From assembly GCA_964247725.1 (NCBI GenBank), contig CAXTVM010000005.1, positions 1 through 64,000 of the forward strand: a stretch of 64,000 nt of DNA. The letters run 5' to 3'. Each line of letters starts with the position of its first letter. Positions within the stretch are counted from its first letter, which is position 1. The notes beneath the pieces are model-generated. The model was not told the origin of the DNA, did no database searches, and saw only the letters and a program-made list of their open reading frames with translations. The stretch is from Lichenicola sp964247725. GTDB taxonomy: Bacteria > Pseudomonadota > Alphaproteobacteria > Acetobacterales > Acetobacteraceae. The position numbers and the translations under genes are program-made. Positions 26,459 through 34,720 of the stretch are shown one piece after another.

Positions 26459-27925
26459 ATGATCCAGGGCACCGGGTCGTCGGTCGGCAAGTCCGTGCTG
26501 GTGGCGGGGCTGGGCCGGGCGCTCACCCGGCGCGGCCTCGCGGTGCGGCCGTTCAAGCCGCAGAACATGTCGAACAACGCCGCGGTGGCCGCCGACGGCG
26601 GCGAGATCGGCCGCGCTCAGGCGCTGCAGGCGCGCGCCTGCGGGGTCGCGCCCTCGGTGCACATGAACCCGGTGCTGCTGAAGCCGCAGAGCGAGACCGG
26701 CTCGCAGATCGTGGTGCAGGGCCGGGTGGTCGGCCAGGCCCGCGCCCGCGACTACCAGGCGATCAAGCCGACGCTGATGCCGCGGGTGCTCGAGAGCTTC
26801 GCGGCCCTCGAGGCCGGCTGCGACCTGCTGCTGGTCGAGGGCGCCGGCTCTGCGTCCGAGATCAACCTGCGCCGCGGCGACATCGCCAACATGGGCTTCG
26901 CGGCCGCCACCGGTACGCCGGTGGTGATGGTCGGCGACATCGACCGCGGCGGCGTCATCGCCAGCCTGGTCGGCACCCAGGCGGTGCTCGACCCCGCCGA
27001 CGCCGCCCGCATCCACGGCTTCATCGTCAACCGGATGCGCGGCGACCCCACCCTGTTCGCAGACGGCATGCGCGAGATCGCGCGGCGCACCGGCTGGGCG
27101 GCGATCGGGCTGGTGCCGTTCCTGGACGCCGTGGCGCGGCTGCCGGCGGAGGACGCGGCCGACCTGCCGCGCGGCGCCGCGAGCAGCCCAGGGGGGCGGC
27201 TGCGCGTCGCGGTGCCGCTGCTGCCGATGATCAGCAACTTCGACGACCTCGATCCGCTGGCGGCCGAGCCCGGGATCGAACTGGTGCCGGTGCCGCCGGG
27301 GCAGGCGCTGCCCGGGGACTGCGCGCTGGTGATCCTGCCGGGCTCCAAGTCGACGATCGCCGACCTCGGCCGGCTGCGCCGCGAGGGCTGGGACGTCGAC
27401 ATCGCCGCCCATCTGCGCCGCGGCGGCCGGGTGCTGGGGCTGTGCGGCGGCTACCAGATGCTGGGCCGCACGATCGCCGACCCGGATGGCAGCGAGGGCC
27501 CGGCCGGCGAGGTGGCCGGGCTCGGCCTGCTGGACGTCGAGACCCGGCTCGGCGGGCCCAAGGTGCTGGAGCCGGTGTCGGGCCTGCTGCTGCCGGAGCG
27601 GGTGCCGTGCTCCGGCTACGAGATGCACAGCGGGCGCACCGGCGGCCCGGACGCCGCGCGGCCGTTCCTGCGCCGCGCCGACCTCACCCCGGAGGGGGCG
27701 GTGTCGGCGGACGAGCAGGTCGCCGGAACCTACCTGCACGGGCTGTTCGCGGACGACGCGGCCCGCGCGGCCCTGCTCGGCCGGCTGGGCGTGGAGGCGG
27801 CGCCCCGCGACCACGGCGCCGGCGTCGAGGCGGCGCTCGACGCGCTGGCTCGGCACCTGGAGGCGCATCTCGACATCGACCGCCTGCTGGCGATTGCCGC
27901 CACGCGCCGGCCTCCCATCTGCTGA
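26459..27925 (+). CDS. cobQ: Cobyric acid synthase
   Basis: A 488-residue amidotransferase adding four amide groups to adenosylcobyrinic acid a,c-diamide. The N-terminal ATP-dependent part has MIQGTGSSVGKSVLVAGL and RPFKPQNMSNNAAV. The C-terminal glutaminase part has the nucleophile in VLGLCGGYQMLG, and CSGYEMHSG and GTYLHGLF late motifs. ATG 26459 sits a few residues into the usual N-terminus and no better start exists upstream, so translation may be coupled to cobO. Confidence 0.94.
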   Translation: MIQGTGSSVGKSVLVAGLGRALTRRGLAVRPFKPQNMSNNAAVAADGGEIGRAQALQARACGVAPSVHMNPVLLKPQSETGSQIVVQGRVVGQARARDYQAIKPTLMPRVLESFAALEAGCDLLLVEGAGSASEINLRRGDIANMGFAAATGTPVVMVGDIDRGGVIASLVGTQAVLDPADAARIHGFIVNRMRGDPTLFADGMREIARRTGWAAIGLVPFLDAVARLPAEDAADLPRGAASSPGGRLRVAVPLLPMISNFDDLDPLAAEPGIELVPVPPGQALPGDCALVILPGSKSTIADLGRLRREGWDVDIAAHLRRGGRVLGLCGGYQMLGRTIADPDGSEGPAGEVAGLGLLDVETRLGGPKVLEPVSGLLLPERVPCSGYEMHSGRTGGPDAARPFLRRADLTPEGAVSADEQVAGTYLHGLFADDAARAALLGRLGVEAAPRDHGAGVEAALDALARHLEAHLDIDRLLAIAATRRPPIC

Positions 27926-27962
27926 ACGGCGACAGGCGCGATCGAACCGGGGAGTGGCGGGC

Positions 27963-28244
27963 ATGAAGGCAGTCTGGAAGGGCGAGACGATCGCCGAGAG
28001 CGACGACATCGTCACCGTCGAGGGCAACGCCTACTTCCCCGCCGCGTCGGTGGCGCCCGGCGTGCTGGTGCCGAGCTCCCACACCAGCTCCTGCCCTTGG
28101 AAGGGGACGGCGCGCTACCACTCGCTGTCGGTCGGCGGCGCCACCAACGAGAACGCGGTCTGGTACTACCCCGACCCGAAGCCGGCCGCGGCCGAGATCA
28201 AGGACCGCGTGGCGTTCTGGAAGGGCGTGCAGGTCACCGGCTGA
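27963..28244 (+). CDS. DUF427-family protein (short type)
   Basis: A 93-residue single DUF427 domain: MKAVWKGETIAESDD, VEGNAYFPAASV, the SSCPWKGTARYHSL strand and VWYYPDPKPAAAEIKDRVAFW. The fold is known from structural genomics but the function is not. It sits between cobQ and the convergent cobD, overlapping the cobD 3' end by 11 bases. It is a shorter paralogue of the gene at 15581. Confidence 0.88.
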   Translation: MKAVWKGETIAESDDIVTVEGNAYFPAASVAPGVLVPSSHTSSCPWKGTARYHSLSVGGATNENAVWYYPDPKPAAAEIKDRVAFWKGVQVTG

Positions 28245-29121
28245 GGGCGACCCCGACCGCGGCGGCCAGCAGGCCGGCCTGGATCAGGCAGGCGCGCATC
28301 GTGCAGGCAAGCGCGGCATCGAGATCGGCCGGCGTCGCGTCGACACGGCCGCGGCCGAGCCAGGGATCGTCCACCAGGCGCTCGCCATAGCGGCGGGGCC
28401 CCGCCAGCCGCAGGCCGAGGCCGCCGGCCATCGCCGCCTCCGGCCAGCCGGCATTGGGCGAGCGGTGCCGATGCGCGTCCGCCCAGGCCGTGGCCAGGGC
28501 GACCCGCCCGCTGGTGGCGCGGCCGAGCAGGCACGCGAGCGCGATCCAGACCGCCGCCAGCCGCGCGGCCGGCAGGTTGACCAGGTCGTCCAACCGCGCC
28601 GACGCCCGTCCGAAGTCGGCGTGACGCGGCGTCAGGTGGCCGATCATGCTGTCGGCGGTGTTGACCGCCTTGTAGAACACCATGCCGGGCAGCCCCAGCA
28701 GCGCGCACCACAGCAGCGGCGCCACCACGCCGTCGGAGAAGTTCTCGGCCAGGCTCTCGATCGCGGCGCGGACGACCCCGGCCGCGTCGAGCGACTCGGG
28801 ATCGCGCCCGACGATCATCGCCACCGCGGCGCGGCCGCCCGGGAGGCCGTGCAGCACGAGGCCGCGCAGCACGGCGCGGACGTGCTGGAGCAGCGAGCGC
28901 TGCGCCGACAGCGTGCCGGCGCACAGCCCGAGCGCCGCGAGCGCCTCCGGCCGCGGCAGCAGCGTCGTGCAGCCCCACTGGAGCGCCGCCGCCAGCAGCG
29001 TCGGCAGGCCGGCCAGCAGCAGCAGCGCCAGCAGGCCGGCCATCCGGCGGCGGCGCGCCGACAGCGCGGGCCGGTTGAGCCGGCGCTCCAGCCCGTCGAT
29101 GATGGCGCCGATCCAGCTCAC
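28234..29121 (-). CDS. cobD: Adenosylcobinamide-phosphate synthase, start codon lost
   Basis: CobD/CbiB membrane enzyme joining aminopropanol phosphate to cobyric acid. Family motifs are IESLAENFSDGVVAPLLW, YKAVNTADSMIGH and FGRASARLDDLVNLPAARL, plus multiple hydrophobic helices. From the GTG at 29121 it has 295 residues. Clear homology extends upstream in the same frame to about 29214 (LLTDAAVGYPDWLFRRIGHP), but between the in-frame stop at 29287 and 29121 there is no ATG, GTG or TTG. An NPE element begins at 29229, exactly where the start should be. It either uses a rare start codon or makes an N-terminally clipped protein. Confidence 0.88.
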   Translation of the reverse strand: MSWIGAIIDGLERRLNRPALSARRRRMAGLLALLLLAGLPTLLAAALQWGCTTLLPRPEALAALGLCAGTLSAQRSLLQHVRAVLRGLVLHGLPGGRAAVAMIVGRDPESLDAAGVVRAAIESLAENFSDGVVAPLLWCALLGLPGMVFYKAVNTADSMIGHLTPRHADFGRASARLDDLVNLPAARLAAVWIALACLLGRATSGRVALATAWADAHRHRSPNAGWPEAAMAGGLGLRLAGPRRYGERLVDDPWLGRGRVDATPADLDAALACTMRACLIQAGLLAAAVGVALSR

Positions 29122-29228
29122 CGGATGGCCGATGCGGCGGAACAGCCAGTCGGGGTAGCCAACCGCGGCGTCGGTCAGCAGGGCGAGGAATGCGATGATC
29201 AGGGTGTCGGCGATGAGATCTCCGGTGC

Positions 29229-29375
29229 GGAAGGCCAGGGGCTCTGCCCCTGGACCCCGCCAAAGGCTGGCCTTTGGAAACCATTCTTAAAGCATCGGGT
29301 CCTAGGGCCGTCGTGCGCGAGCACGCTTCGCGTGACGGCCCTAGCGGGGTCCAGGAGCGGAGCCCCTGGCCTTCC
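29229..29375. repeat. NPE element, copy 3, between divergent cobD and cobC
   Basis: The outer arms are GGAAGGCCAGGGGCTCTGCC and its mirror, AGCCCCTGGCCTTCC. The left inner arm is a different short palindrome (CCAAAGGCTGGCCTTTGG). The right inner arm is the variant module GGGCCGTCGTGCGCGAGCAC followed by GCTTCGCGTGACGGCCC, the module also found in the copy at 58870. It occupies the whole region where the start codons of both flanking cobalamin genes would be expected. Confidence 0.9.
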
Positions 29376-30368
29376 CATGGCGGCCGCCTGCAAGTCGCCC
29401 GTACGTGCTGGCCGACGGCGCCCGCCCCGTTCCTCGACCTCTCGACTGGCATCAACCCGCACCCCTATCCCTTCTTCCCGGTGGCGGCGTCCGCCTTCGC
29501 CCGGCTGCCGGAGCCGGAGGACGAGCTGGCGCTGCGCACGGCCGCCGCGGCACGCTACGGCGTGCCCGATGCCGGCTGGGTCGCGGCGGCGCCCGGCTCG
29601 CAGATCCTGATCTCGCTGTTGCCGCTGCTGCTGCCGTGCCGGCGCGCGATCGTGCTGTCGCCGACCTATCGCGAGCATGCGGCGGCCTGGGCGGCGCACG
29701 GGGCGGCGGTGGAGGCGGTGGCCGACTTCGACGCGTTGGCGGACCGGGCGGCTTCGAACACGGCGCTGGTGTTCTGCAACCCGAACAACCCGGACGGAGG
29801 CCGGCCGGCGGCGGACCGGCTGGCGGCGCTCGCCGCCCGCTGCGCCGAGCGCGGCGGCACGCTGGTGGTCGACGAGGCGTTCATCGACCTCGAGCCGGAT
29901 GCGGCCAGCGCCGCGCCGCTGCTGCCGTCCACCGGGCTGCTGGTGCTGCGCTCGTTCGGCAAGAGCCACGGCCTGGCCGGGCTCCGGCTCGGCTTCCTGC
30001 TGGCCGAGCCGGCGCTGGCGGCGCGGCTGCGGCACCTGCTCGGGCCGTGGGCGGTGAGTGGGCCGGCGATCGCGATCGGCCGCGGGGCGCTCGCCGACGG
30101 CGACTGGCTGCGCGGGATGACGGCGACGCTGGGGCTCGCGGCGGAGCGCCTCGACGGGCTGCTGCGGCGGGCTGGCCTGGCGGTGGTCGGCGGCACCCGG
30201 CTGTTCAGGCTGGGGCATGCGCCCGATGCGCCGGCCCTGTTCGACCGGCTCGGCGCCGCCGGCATCCTGGTGCGGCGCTTCGAAGAGGCGCCGGGCTGGC
30301 TGCGCTTCGGGCTGCCGGCGGACGAGGCGGCCTGGACGCGGCTGGCGGCGGCGCTCTTCGCATCCTGA
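29274..30368 (+). CDS. cobC: L-threonine-O-3-phosphate decarboxylase, N-terminus encoded by repeat
   Basis: A PLP enzyme of the aminotransferase class I/II fold that makes the aminopropanol linker of cobalamin. LDLSTGINPHPYP, VFCNPNNPDGGR, VVDEAFIDLEP and the PLP-lysine segment RSFGKSHGLAGLRLGF are intact. The native protein should begin just before HGGRLQVAR, but no start codon remains there. The only in-frame starts are TTG 29274 and GTG 29313, both inside the NPE element, giving about 20-35 extra residues such as VVREHASRDGPSG. Divergent from cobD, with which it cooperates. Confidence 0.88.
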   Translation: METILKASGPRAVVREHASRDGPSGVQERSPWPSHGGRLQVARTCWPTAPAPFLDLSTGINPHPYPFFPVAASAFARLPEPEDELALRTAAAARYGVPDAGWVAAAPGSQILISLLPLLLPCRRAIVLSPTYREHAAAWAAHGAAVEAVADFDALADRAASNTALVFCNPNNPDGGRPAADRLAALAARCAERGGTLVVDEAFIDLEPDAASAAPLLPSTGLLVLRSFGKSHGLAGLRLGFLLAEPALAARLRHLLGPWAVSGPAIAIGRGALADGDWLRGMTATLGLAAERLDGLLRRAGLAVVGGTRLFRLGHAPDAPALFDRLGAAGILVRRFEEAPGWLRFGLPADEAAWTRLAAALFAS

Positions 30369-30385
30369 TGGTGCCGCCGGTCGCG

Positions 30386-33300
30386 TCAGCCGGTGCCGCT
30401 CCGGGAGCACGAGCCGCTGACGACGATGCGGTCGCGCCCGCCGTGCTTGGCGGAGTAGAGCAGCGTATCGGCCCGCCGCAGCAGGCTCTCGCAGGTATCG
30501 CCGCGCTCGTGGAAGGCGACGCCGATGCTGCAGGTCACGACGACGCGGCAGGCGTCGACCTGGACCGGCTGCGCCAGCATGGCGTCGCGCAGCGCGCGGA
30601 TGCGTTCGGTCGGACGCCGCTCGCCGGGCAGCAGCAGCACCAGCTCCTCGCCGCCATAGCGGCCCGCGCGCTCGTTCGGACGCAGCGAGGCGGTCAGCCG
30701 CCGCGAGACCTCGCGCAGCACCTCGTCGCCGCCAAGATGGCCGTAGCTGTCGTTGATCGACTTGAAGTGGTCGAGGTCGATCAGCGCCACCGTCAGCGGC
30801 AGGCGCTGGCAGATGCTGGCGTCGATCGCGTCGTCGAAGGCGTCCATGATGGCGGGACGGTTGAGCAGGCCGGTCAGGTTGTCGTGCGTCGCCTGCTCGA
30901 ACAGGATCGCCCGCGCACGCTCGATCTCGGCGGTGCGCAGCGTCACCAGCGCCTCCAGCTGGCGCTGCCGGAGCAGCAGGTAGCGCACCCCCATCCGCCA
31001 GAGGCTGGCGATCGACGCGGCCGCGGCCACGGCGCAGCAAATGCTGAACCAGCAGGTCCGCCACCAGGGCGGGCTGATCCTGACCTGGAACGAGACCGGG
31101 ACCGAGGCGCGCCGCTTCAGCGGGTCGTACGCCATCACGCTGAACACCAGCTTGCCCGCCGGCAGCTGCGGATAGCGGACCTCGTTGCCGCCGGTGTCGA
31201 CCCAGTCCTGGTCGACGCCGGCGAGGCGGTAGCGGAACCGCACCGAGGTCGCGTCCCGGTAGTCGAGCGCGCTGAAGCGGACCACCAGCGGATCGTGCGA
31301 CCACGGGATCGTCCGCGACAGCGGCCGGCCGCCGAGCAGCGCCGAGGTGATCACCGGGTGCAGCGGCGACGCCGTGAAGACCGTTCCGGGATCGAGCAGG
31401 TGCGAGATGCCGTGGCCGGTGCCGAACCACATCGAGCCGTCCGGATCGTCGAAGATCGACGCCTCGTCGATGTCGTCGGACAGCAGGCCGTCCTGCTCGT
31501 CGACATGCTGCCACGCCAGCCCGTTCCAGACGTCGAGCCCGCGGTCGGTGCCGACCCACATCCAGCCGCGCCGGTCGCGGCAGAGGATCAGCACGTTGTT
31601 GGAGCCGATCACGGGCACGGTGATGCGGTCGAACGACAGCACGCGGTCGCCGCCCAGATGCAGGCGCTGGATCCCGGAGATCATGCTGCCGATCCAGAGC
31701 GTCCCGTCCAGGGCGAACGCCAGCTTGCGCGTCTCCGGCGACAGCCCGGTGGACGACGCCATCACGGTCCGCACCGAGCCGGTCCCCGTGAGGTGCAGCA
31801 GCCTGCCCGCCTCGAGCACCCAGATGCTGCCGTCCGGCCCGGCGGTCTCGTCGCGGATCTTGGCCGAAAAGCCGGGGACCAGGACCGGCATCGCCGGCTG
31901 GGCCGCCTGCGGGTCGGCGATCAGGTAGAGGCCGTGGTCGGTGCCGATCCACAGCCGCCCGTCCCGGCCCACGAACAGCAGGCTCGTCGGCGGCAGCCGG
32001 GCCACCTCCAGGTGCCGGCCGGTGGCGGGGTCGTAGCGGCCCAGCACGCCGTCGACGGTCGCCTGCCAGACCTGGCCGTTCGAGGTGGTGGCGACCGAGT
32101 AAGACGACCCCTCGGCATACGGCTCGGCGCGGCCGCGCGGCACCGTCGCCGGCAGCGCGTCGACGCCGCCCTCGGTCGCCACCCAGAGCGGCCCGGTCCC
32201 GGTGCGCGCCATCTGCCAGACGACGTTGTCCTTGAGGCCGTCCAGCTTGCTCCAGTTCTCCCAGGCGCCGACGCCGATGCCGCGGAAGATCCCCTGGTCG
32301 CGCACGCCGAGCCAGAGCGAGCCCTCGCGGTCGAACAGGATCGCGACGATGCTGCCCTCCGGCACGCCCTGGCTGATGTCGAGGCTGCTCCAGACGCCGT
32401 CCTTCCAGGCCAGCAGCCCGCCGCGACCCTCGGTCAGGATGCGGCCGTCCGGGGCCTCTGCGAACATCAGCCGGTCGGCGTGCCCGGCGTAGCGGCCGGG
32501 ACTGCCCGGCAGCGCGTCGACGGCGAAGCGGGCGGCGCCGGCCGGCCGGTGGACGATCCGGTCGAGCGAGCGCAGCCACAGCGTCCCGGACCGGTCGGAC
32601 AAGATCGCCGACCAGACGCGGCGCGGCAGCCCGGCCTCGGCGCCGAGCACGGTGACGGCGCCGGCCGCCGCGACGTGGCACAGCTGGCCGTCGCCGCAGC
32701 CGAGCCAGATCCCGTCCGCGCCGACGCCGACGGAGACGAGGTGCCGCAGCTCCGGATGCGCGGCGAGCTGGGCGGCATCGAAGTAGGGCCGGATCGTCGG
32801 CGGTCCGCCCGACGGCGCGCGCACGATCGCGAGCTGGTCGCGGTCGAGCAGCAGCAGGTCCTCGCCGAGCAAGGCGGCGCGATGCGGGGACGCGACCTCG
32901 ATCGGGCCGTCGGCGGGACGTGCGGCGATGAACCGGCCGCGGCCCGGCGCCGGGCCGTCGCCCATCCGGGACACGAACACGGCGTTGCTGAACACCACGA
33001 ACATCCGGCCGGAGCCGGAGAGCTCGATGTCGTACACCACGCCCTGGCCCGGCAGCCCCTGGTCGCCGCCGAGCGGCTCGAAGCGTCGGCCGTCATAGCG
33101 GAAGGCGCCGTCTTCGGTGCAGACCAGCAGGAAGCCGCTGTGGTCCTGGTCCAGGCAGTGCATGCCCAGGTTGCTGAGGCCGGCCTCCTGCGAGAACTGG
33201 TGGAAGGTCAGCCGCTGCGCCGCGGCCGGCGTCGCGCCGGCGGCCGCGAGCAGCATCCCCAGCATCCAGGCGAGGCGCCGGACCGGACCCAGATCGCGCA

Positions 33301-33421
33301 GCCGGCGCGGCAGCGCGACCTGCCGGGCCCGGACCCGGATGCCGGGTCCGGTCGCGCGCAGCTGGCGGGCGGCGTCGCAGCCGATCGGCGGTACGCCACC
33401 ACCGGACTGTCCGAGCAGCAT
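30386..33421 (-). CDS. Two-component-propeller sensor diguanylate cyclase
   Basis: A 1011-residue inner-membrane sensor. A signal-peptide-like segment (LAWMLGMLLAAAGATPAAAQ) precedes a periplasmic beta-propeller of repeated Reg_prop units with recurring W-x-G-x-x-x-G-L (for example LWIGTDHGLYLI, MWVGTDRGLDVW) in residues 70-660. A Y_Y_Y domain (VRFRYRLAGVDQDW) follows, then one membrane helix (about 785-805) and a cytoplasmic GGDEF domain with the active GRYGGEEL. The product-inhibition RxxD site reads RPNE, so I-site feedback may be weak. It should make c-di-GMP in response to a periplasmic signal. The start at 33421 may be early. Confidence 0.9.
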   Translation of the reverse strand: MLLGQSGGGVPPIGCDAARQLRATGPGIRVRARQVALPRRLRDLGPVRRLAWMLGMLLAAAGATPAAAQRLTFHQFSQEAGLSNLGMHCLDQDHSGFLLVCTEDGAFRYDGRRFEPLGGDQGLPGQGVVYDIELSGSGRMFVVFSNAVFVSRMGDGPAPGRGRFIAARPADGPIEVASPHRAALLGEDLLLLDRDQLAIVRAPSGGPPTIRPYFDAAQLAAHPELRHLVSVGVGADGIWLGCGDGQLCHVAAAGAVTVLGAEAGLPRRVWSAILSDRSGTLWLRSLDRIVHRPAGAARFAVDALPGSPGRYAGHADRLMFAEAPDGRILTEGRGGLLAWKDGVWSSLDISQGVPEGSIVAILFDREGSLWLGVRDQGIFRGIGVGAWENWSKLDGLKDNVVWQMARTGTGPLWVATEGGVDALPATVPRGRAEPYAEGSSYSVATTSNGQVWQATVDGVLGRYDPATGRHLEVARLPPTSLLFVGRDGRLWIGTDHGLYLIADPQAAQPAMPVLVPGFSAKIRDETAGPDGSIWVLEAGRLLHLTGTGSVRTVMASSTGLSPETRKLAFALDGTLWIGSMISGIQRLHLGGDRVLSFDRITVPVIGSNNVLILCRDRRGWMWVGTDRGLDVWNGLAWQHVDEQDGLLSDDIDEASIFDDPDGSMWFGTGHGISHLLDPGTVFTASPLHPVITSALLGGRPLSRTIPWSHDPLVVRFSALDYRDATSVRFRYRLAGVDQDWVDTGGNEVRYPQLPAGKLVFSVMAYDPLKRRASVPVSFQVRISPPWWRTCWFSICCAVAAAASIASLWRMGVRYLLLRQRQLEALVTLRTAEIERARAILFEQATHDNLTGLLNRPAIMDAFDDAIDASICQRLPLTVALIDLDHFKSINDSYGHLGGDEVLREVSRRLTASLRPNERAGRYGGEELVLLLPGERRPTERIRALRDAMLAQPVQVDACRVVVTCSIGVAFHERGDTCESLLRRADTLLYSAKHGGRDRIVVSGSCSRSGTG

Positions 33422-33519
33422 GGATTTCCCGTTCCAGATGGTGGGCCGTCCGATACTGATGCTCCTGCATTCCTAAGGAGCCGGCCGGGGCGCCGCTATT
33501 TTGGAGGCGCCGTCGCTTT

Positions 33520-33876
33520 TCAGTTTCGGTGTGGCGTCGGAACGTCATGTCCGGGCGTGACCGGAGTACCCGGCGCCACCGGCGCGTCCGGTACCGGGGC
33601 GACCTGCTCCTTGATCTGGTTGGGCTCGTCGGGCAGCCGCTGCGATGGCTGCACCCTCTGGCGCGTGGCCGGCGCCGGCTGCTCCGGGCTGGTCTTGACG
33701 TATCTCGACTTGGCCGTGCGGGTGTGGCCGGTGACCCTCTCGCCGCTGCTGACCTCCGAGCTCGGCGCGGAGTCGGGCGCTGCCCGCTGGGCGAGGGCGC
33801 CGCCGGGCGCCAGCAGCGCGGACGCCAGCAGCAGCAGGGCCGGCAGGGCGGCGCGGGACGGCGTTGGCCTGGACAT
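33520..33876 (-). CDS. Small secreted Pro-rich protein
   Basis: A 118-residue protein with a clear signal peptide (AALPALLLLASALLAPGGALAQ). The mature part is hydrophilic and Pro/Thr-rich, with YVKTSPEQPAPATRQR and a tail PVAPGTPVTPGHDVP. No domain was recognised. The ATG at 33876 is preceded by AAGGAG at good spacing. It is divergent from holC. Confidence 0.7.
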   Translation of the reverse strand: MSRPTPSRAALPALLLLASALLAPGGALAQRAAPDSAPSSEVSSGERVTGHTRTAKSRYVKTSPEQPAPATRQRVQPSQRLPDEPNQIKEQVAPVPDAPVAPGTPVTPGHDVPTPHRN

Positions 33877-33972
33877 GGTCGGCTCCTTGATCCAGAGGGG
33901 AACCCAGAGGGATCCCGGAGGGGCGGGGTCCCAGCCAGCGTCCTCCGTCCCAATGGCGGGAGCAAGGCAGCC

Positions 33973-34428
33973 ATGGCCGAGATCGGCTTCTATCACCTGA
34001 CACGGTCCTCGGCCGAGGCGGCGCTGCCGGCCCTGCTCGGGCGCACGCTGGCGGCCGCCCGGCGCGCCGTGGTCAGGGTCCGCGACCGCGCGCGGGCGGC
34101 CGAGCTCGACGCCGCGCTTTGGCAGGCGCCGGAGCCGGTGTGGCTGCCGCACGGCACCGAGGGTGCGGGCGAGACCGGCGAGGCGGCGCTGCAGCCGGTC
34201 TGGATCACGCCCGATGCCGGGGCGCCGAACGGCGCCTCGTTCCTGTTCCTGCTGGACGGCGTCGCGGCGCCGGACGCGGAGCGCTTCGAGCGCGTGTTCG
34301 ACCTGTTCGACGGCAACGATCCCGCCGCCGTCGCCGCGGCGCGGCTGCGCTGGGCCGAGCACAAGGCTGCCGGCCACGGGCTCGCCTACTGGCGCCAGGA
34401 ACCGAGGGGCTGGGTCCGGGCGGCCTGA
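33973..34428 (+). CDS. holC: DNA polymerase III chi subunit
   Basis: A 151-residue HolC: MAEIGFYHLTRSSAEAALP, LWQAPEPVWLPHG, the VWITPDAGAPNGASFLFLLDG strand and FERVFDLFDGNDP followed by RLRWAEHKAAGHGLAYW. Chi links the clamp-loader complex to single-strand-binding protein. The gene is monocistronic here. Confidence 0.92.
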   Translation: MAEIGFYHLTRSSAEAALPALLGRTLAAARRAVVRVRDRARAAELDAALWQAPEPVWLPHGTEGAGETGEAALQPVWITPDAGAPNGASFLFLLDGVAAPDAERFERVFDLFDGNDPAAVAAARLRWAEHKAAGHGLAYWRQEPRGWVRAA

Positions 34429-34531
34429 TCGGCCGCCGGCGCCGCCTTGCCGGGACGGCTCGTCGAGACGGAGCGGCAACCCGCCGCCGCCGCCGCCGCT
34501 TGCATCCGTGCAGCAGTCGAGGACGAGACCC

Positions 34532-34720
34532 ATGGACGACGACGCGACGCACCAGGACGCGGCCCCGAAGGGCGAGGCGCCCGGCGCCGACCCGCACCTC
34601 AACCGGTCCGGCATGACCAACGGCATCCCGGACGGCCTCGCGGACGAGGCCGCCACCGCCGCGCCGGACTCGAACCGCACGGGGGCCGAGACCGCTGCCG
34701 GTTCCGGCTCGGGTGGCTGA
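34532..34720 (+). CDS. Small acidic protein of unknown function
   Basis: A 62-residue Asp/Ala/Gly-rich protein (MDDDATHQDAAPKGEAPG, then MTNGIPDGLADEAATAA). It is probably unstructured. It has a good Shine-Dalgarno (GAGGACGAG) and its stop overlaps the GTG start of the aldo/keto reductase, which supports translation. No family was recognised. Confidence 0.55.
   Translation: MDDDATHQDAAPKGEAPGADPHLNRSGMTNGIPDGLADEAATAAPDSNRTGAETAAGSGSGG

Noticed and set aside
29405..34000. Very long plus-strand reading frame (1531 codons) across cobC and the GGDEF gene
   Set aside because: It is an Arg/Ala/Gly/Pro shadow frame caused by the high GC content, antisense to a clear GGDEF sensor.
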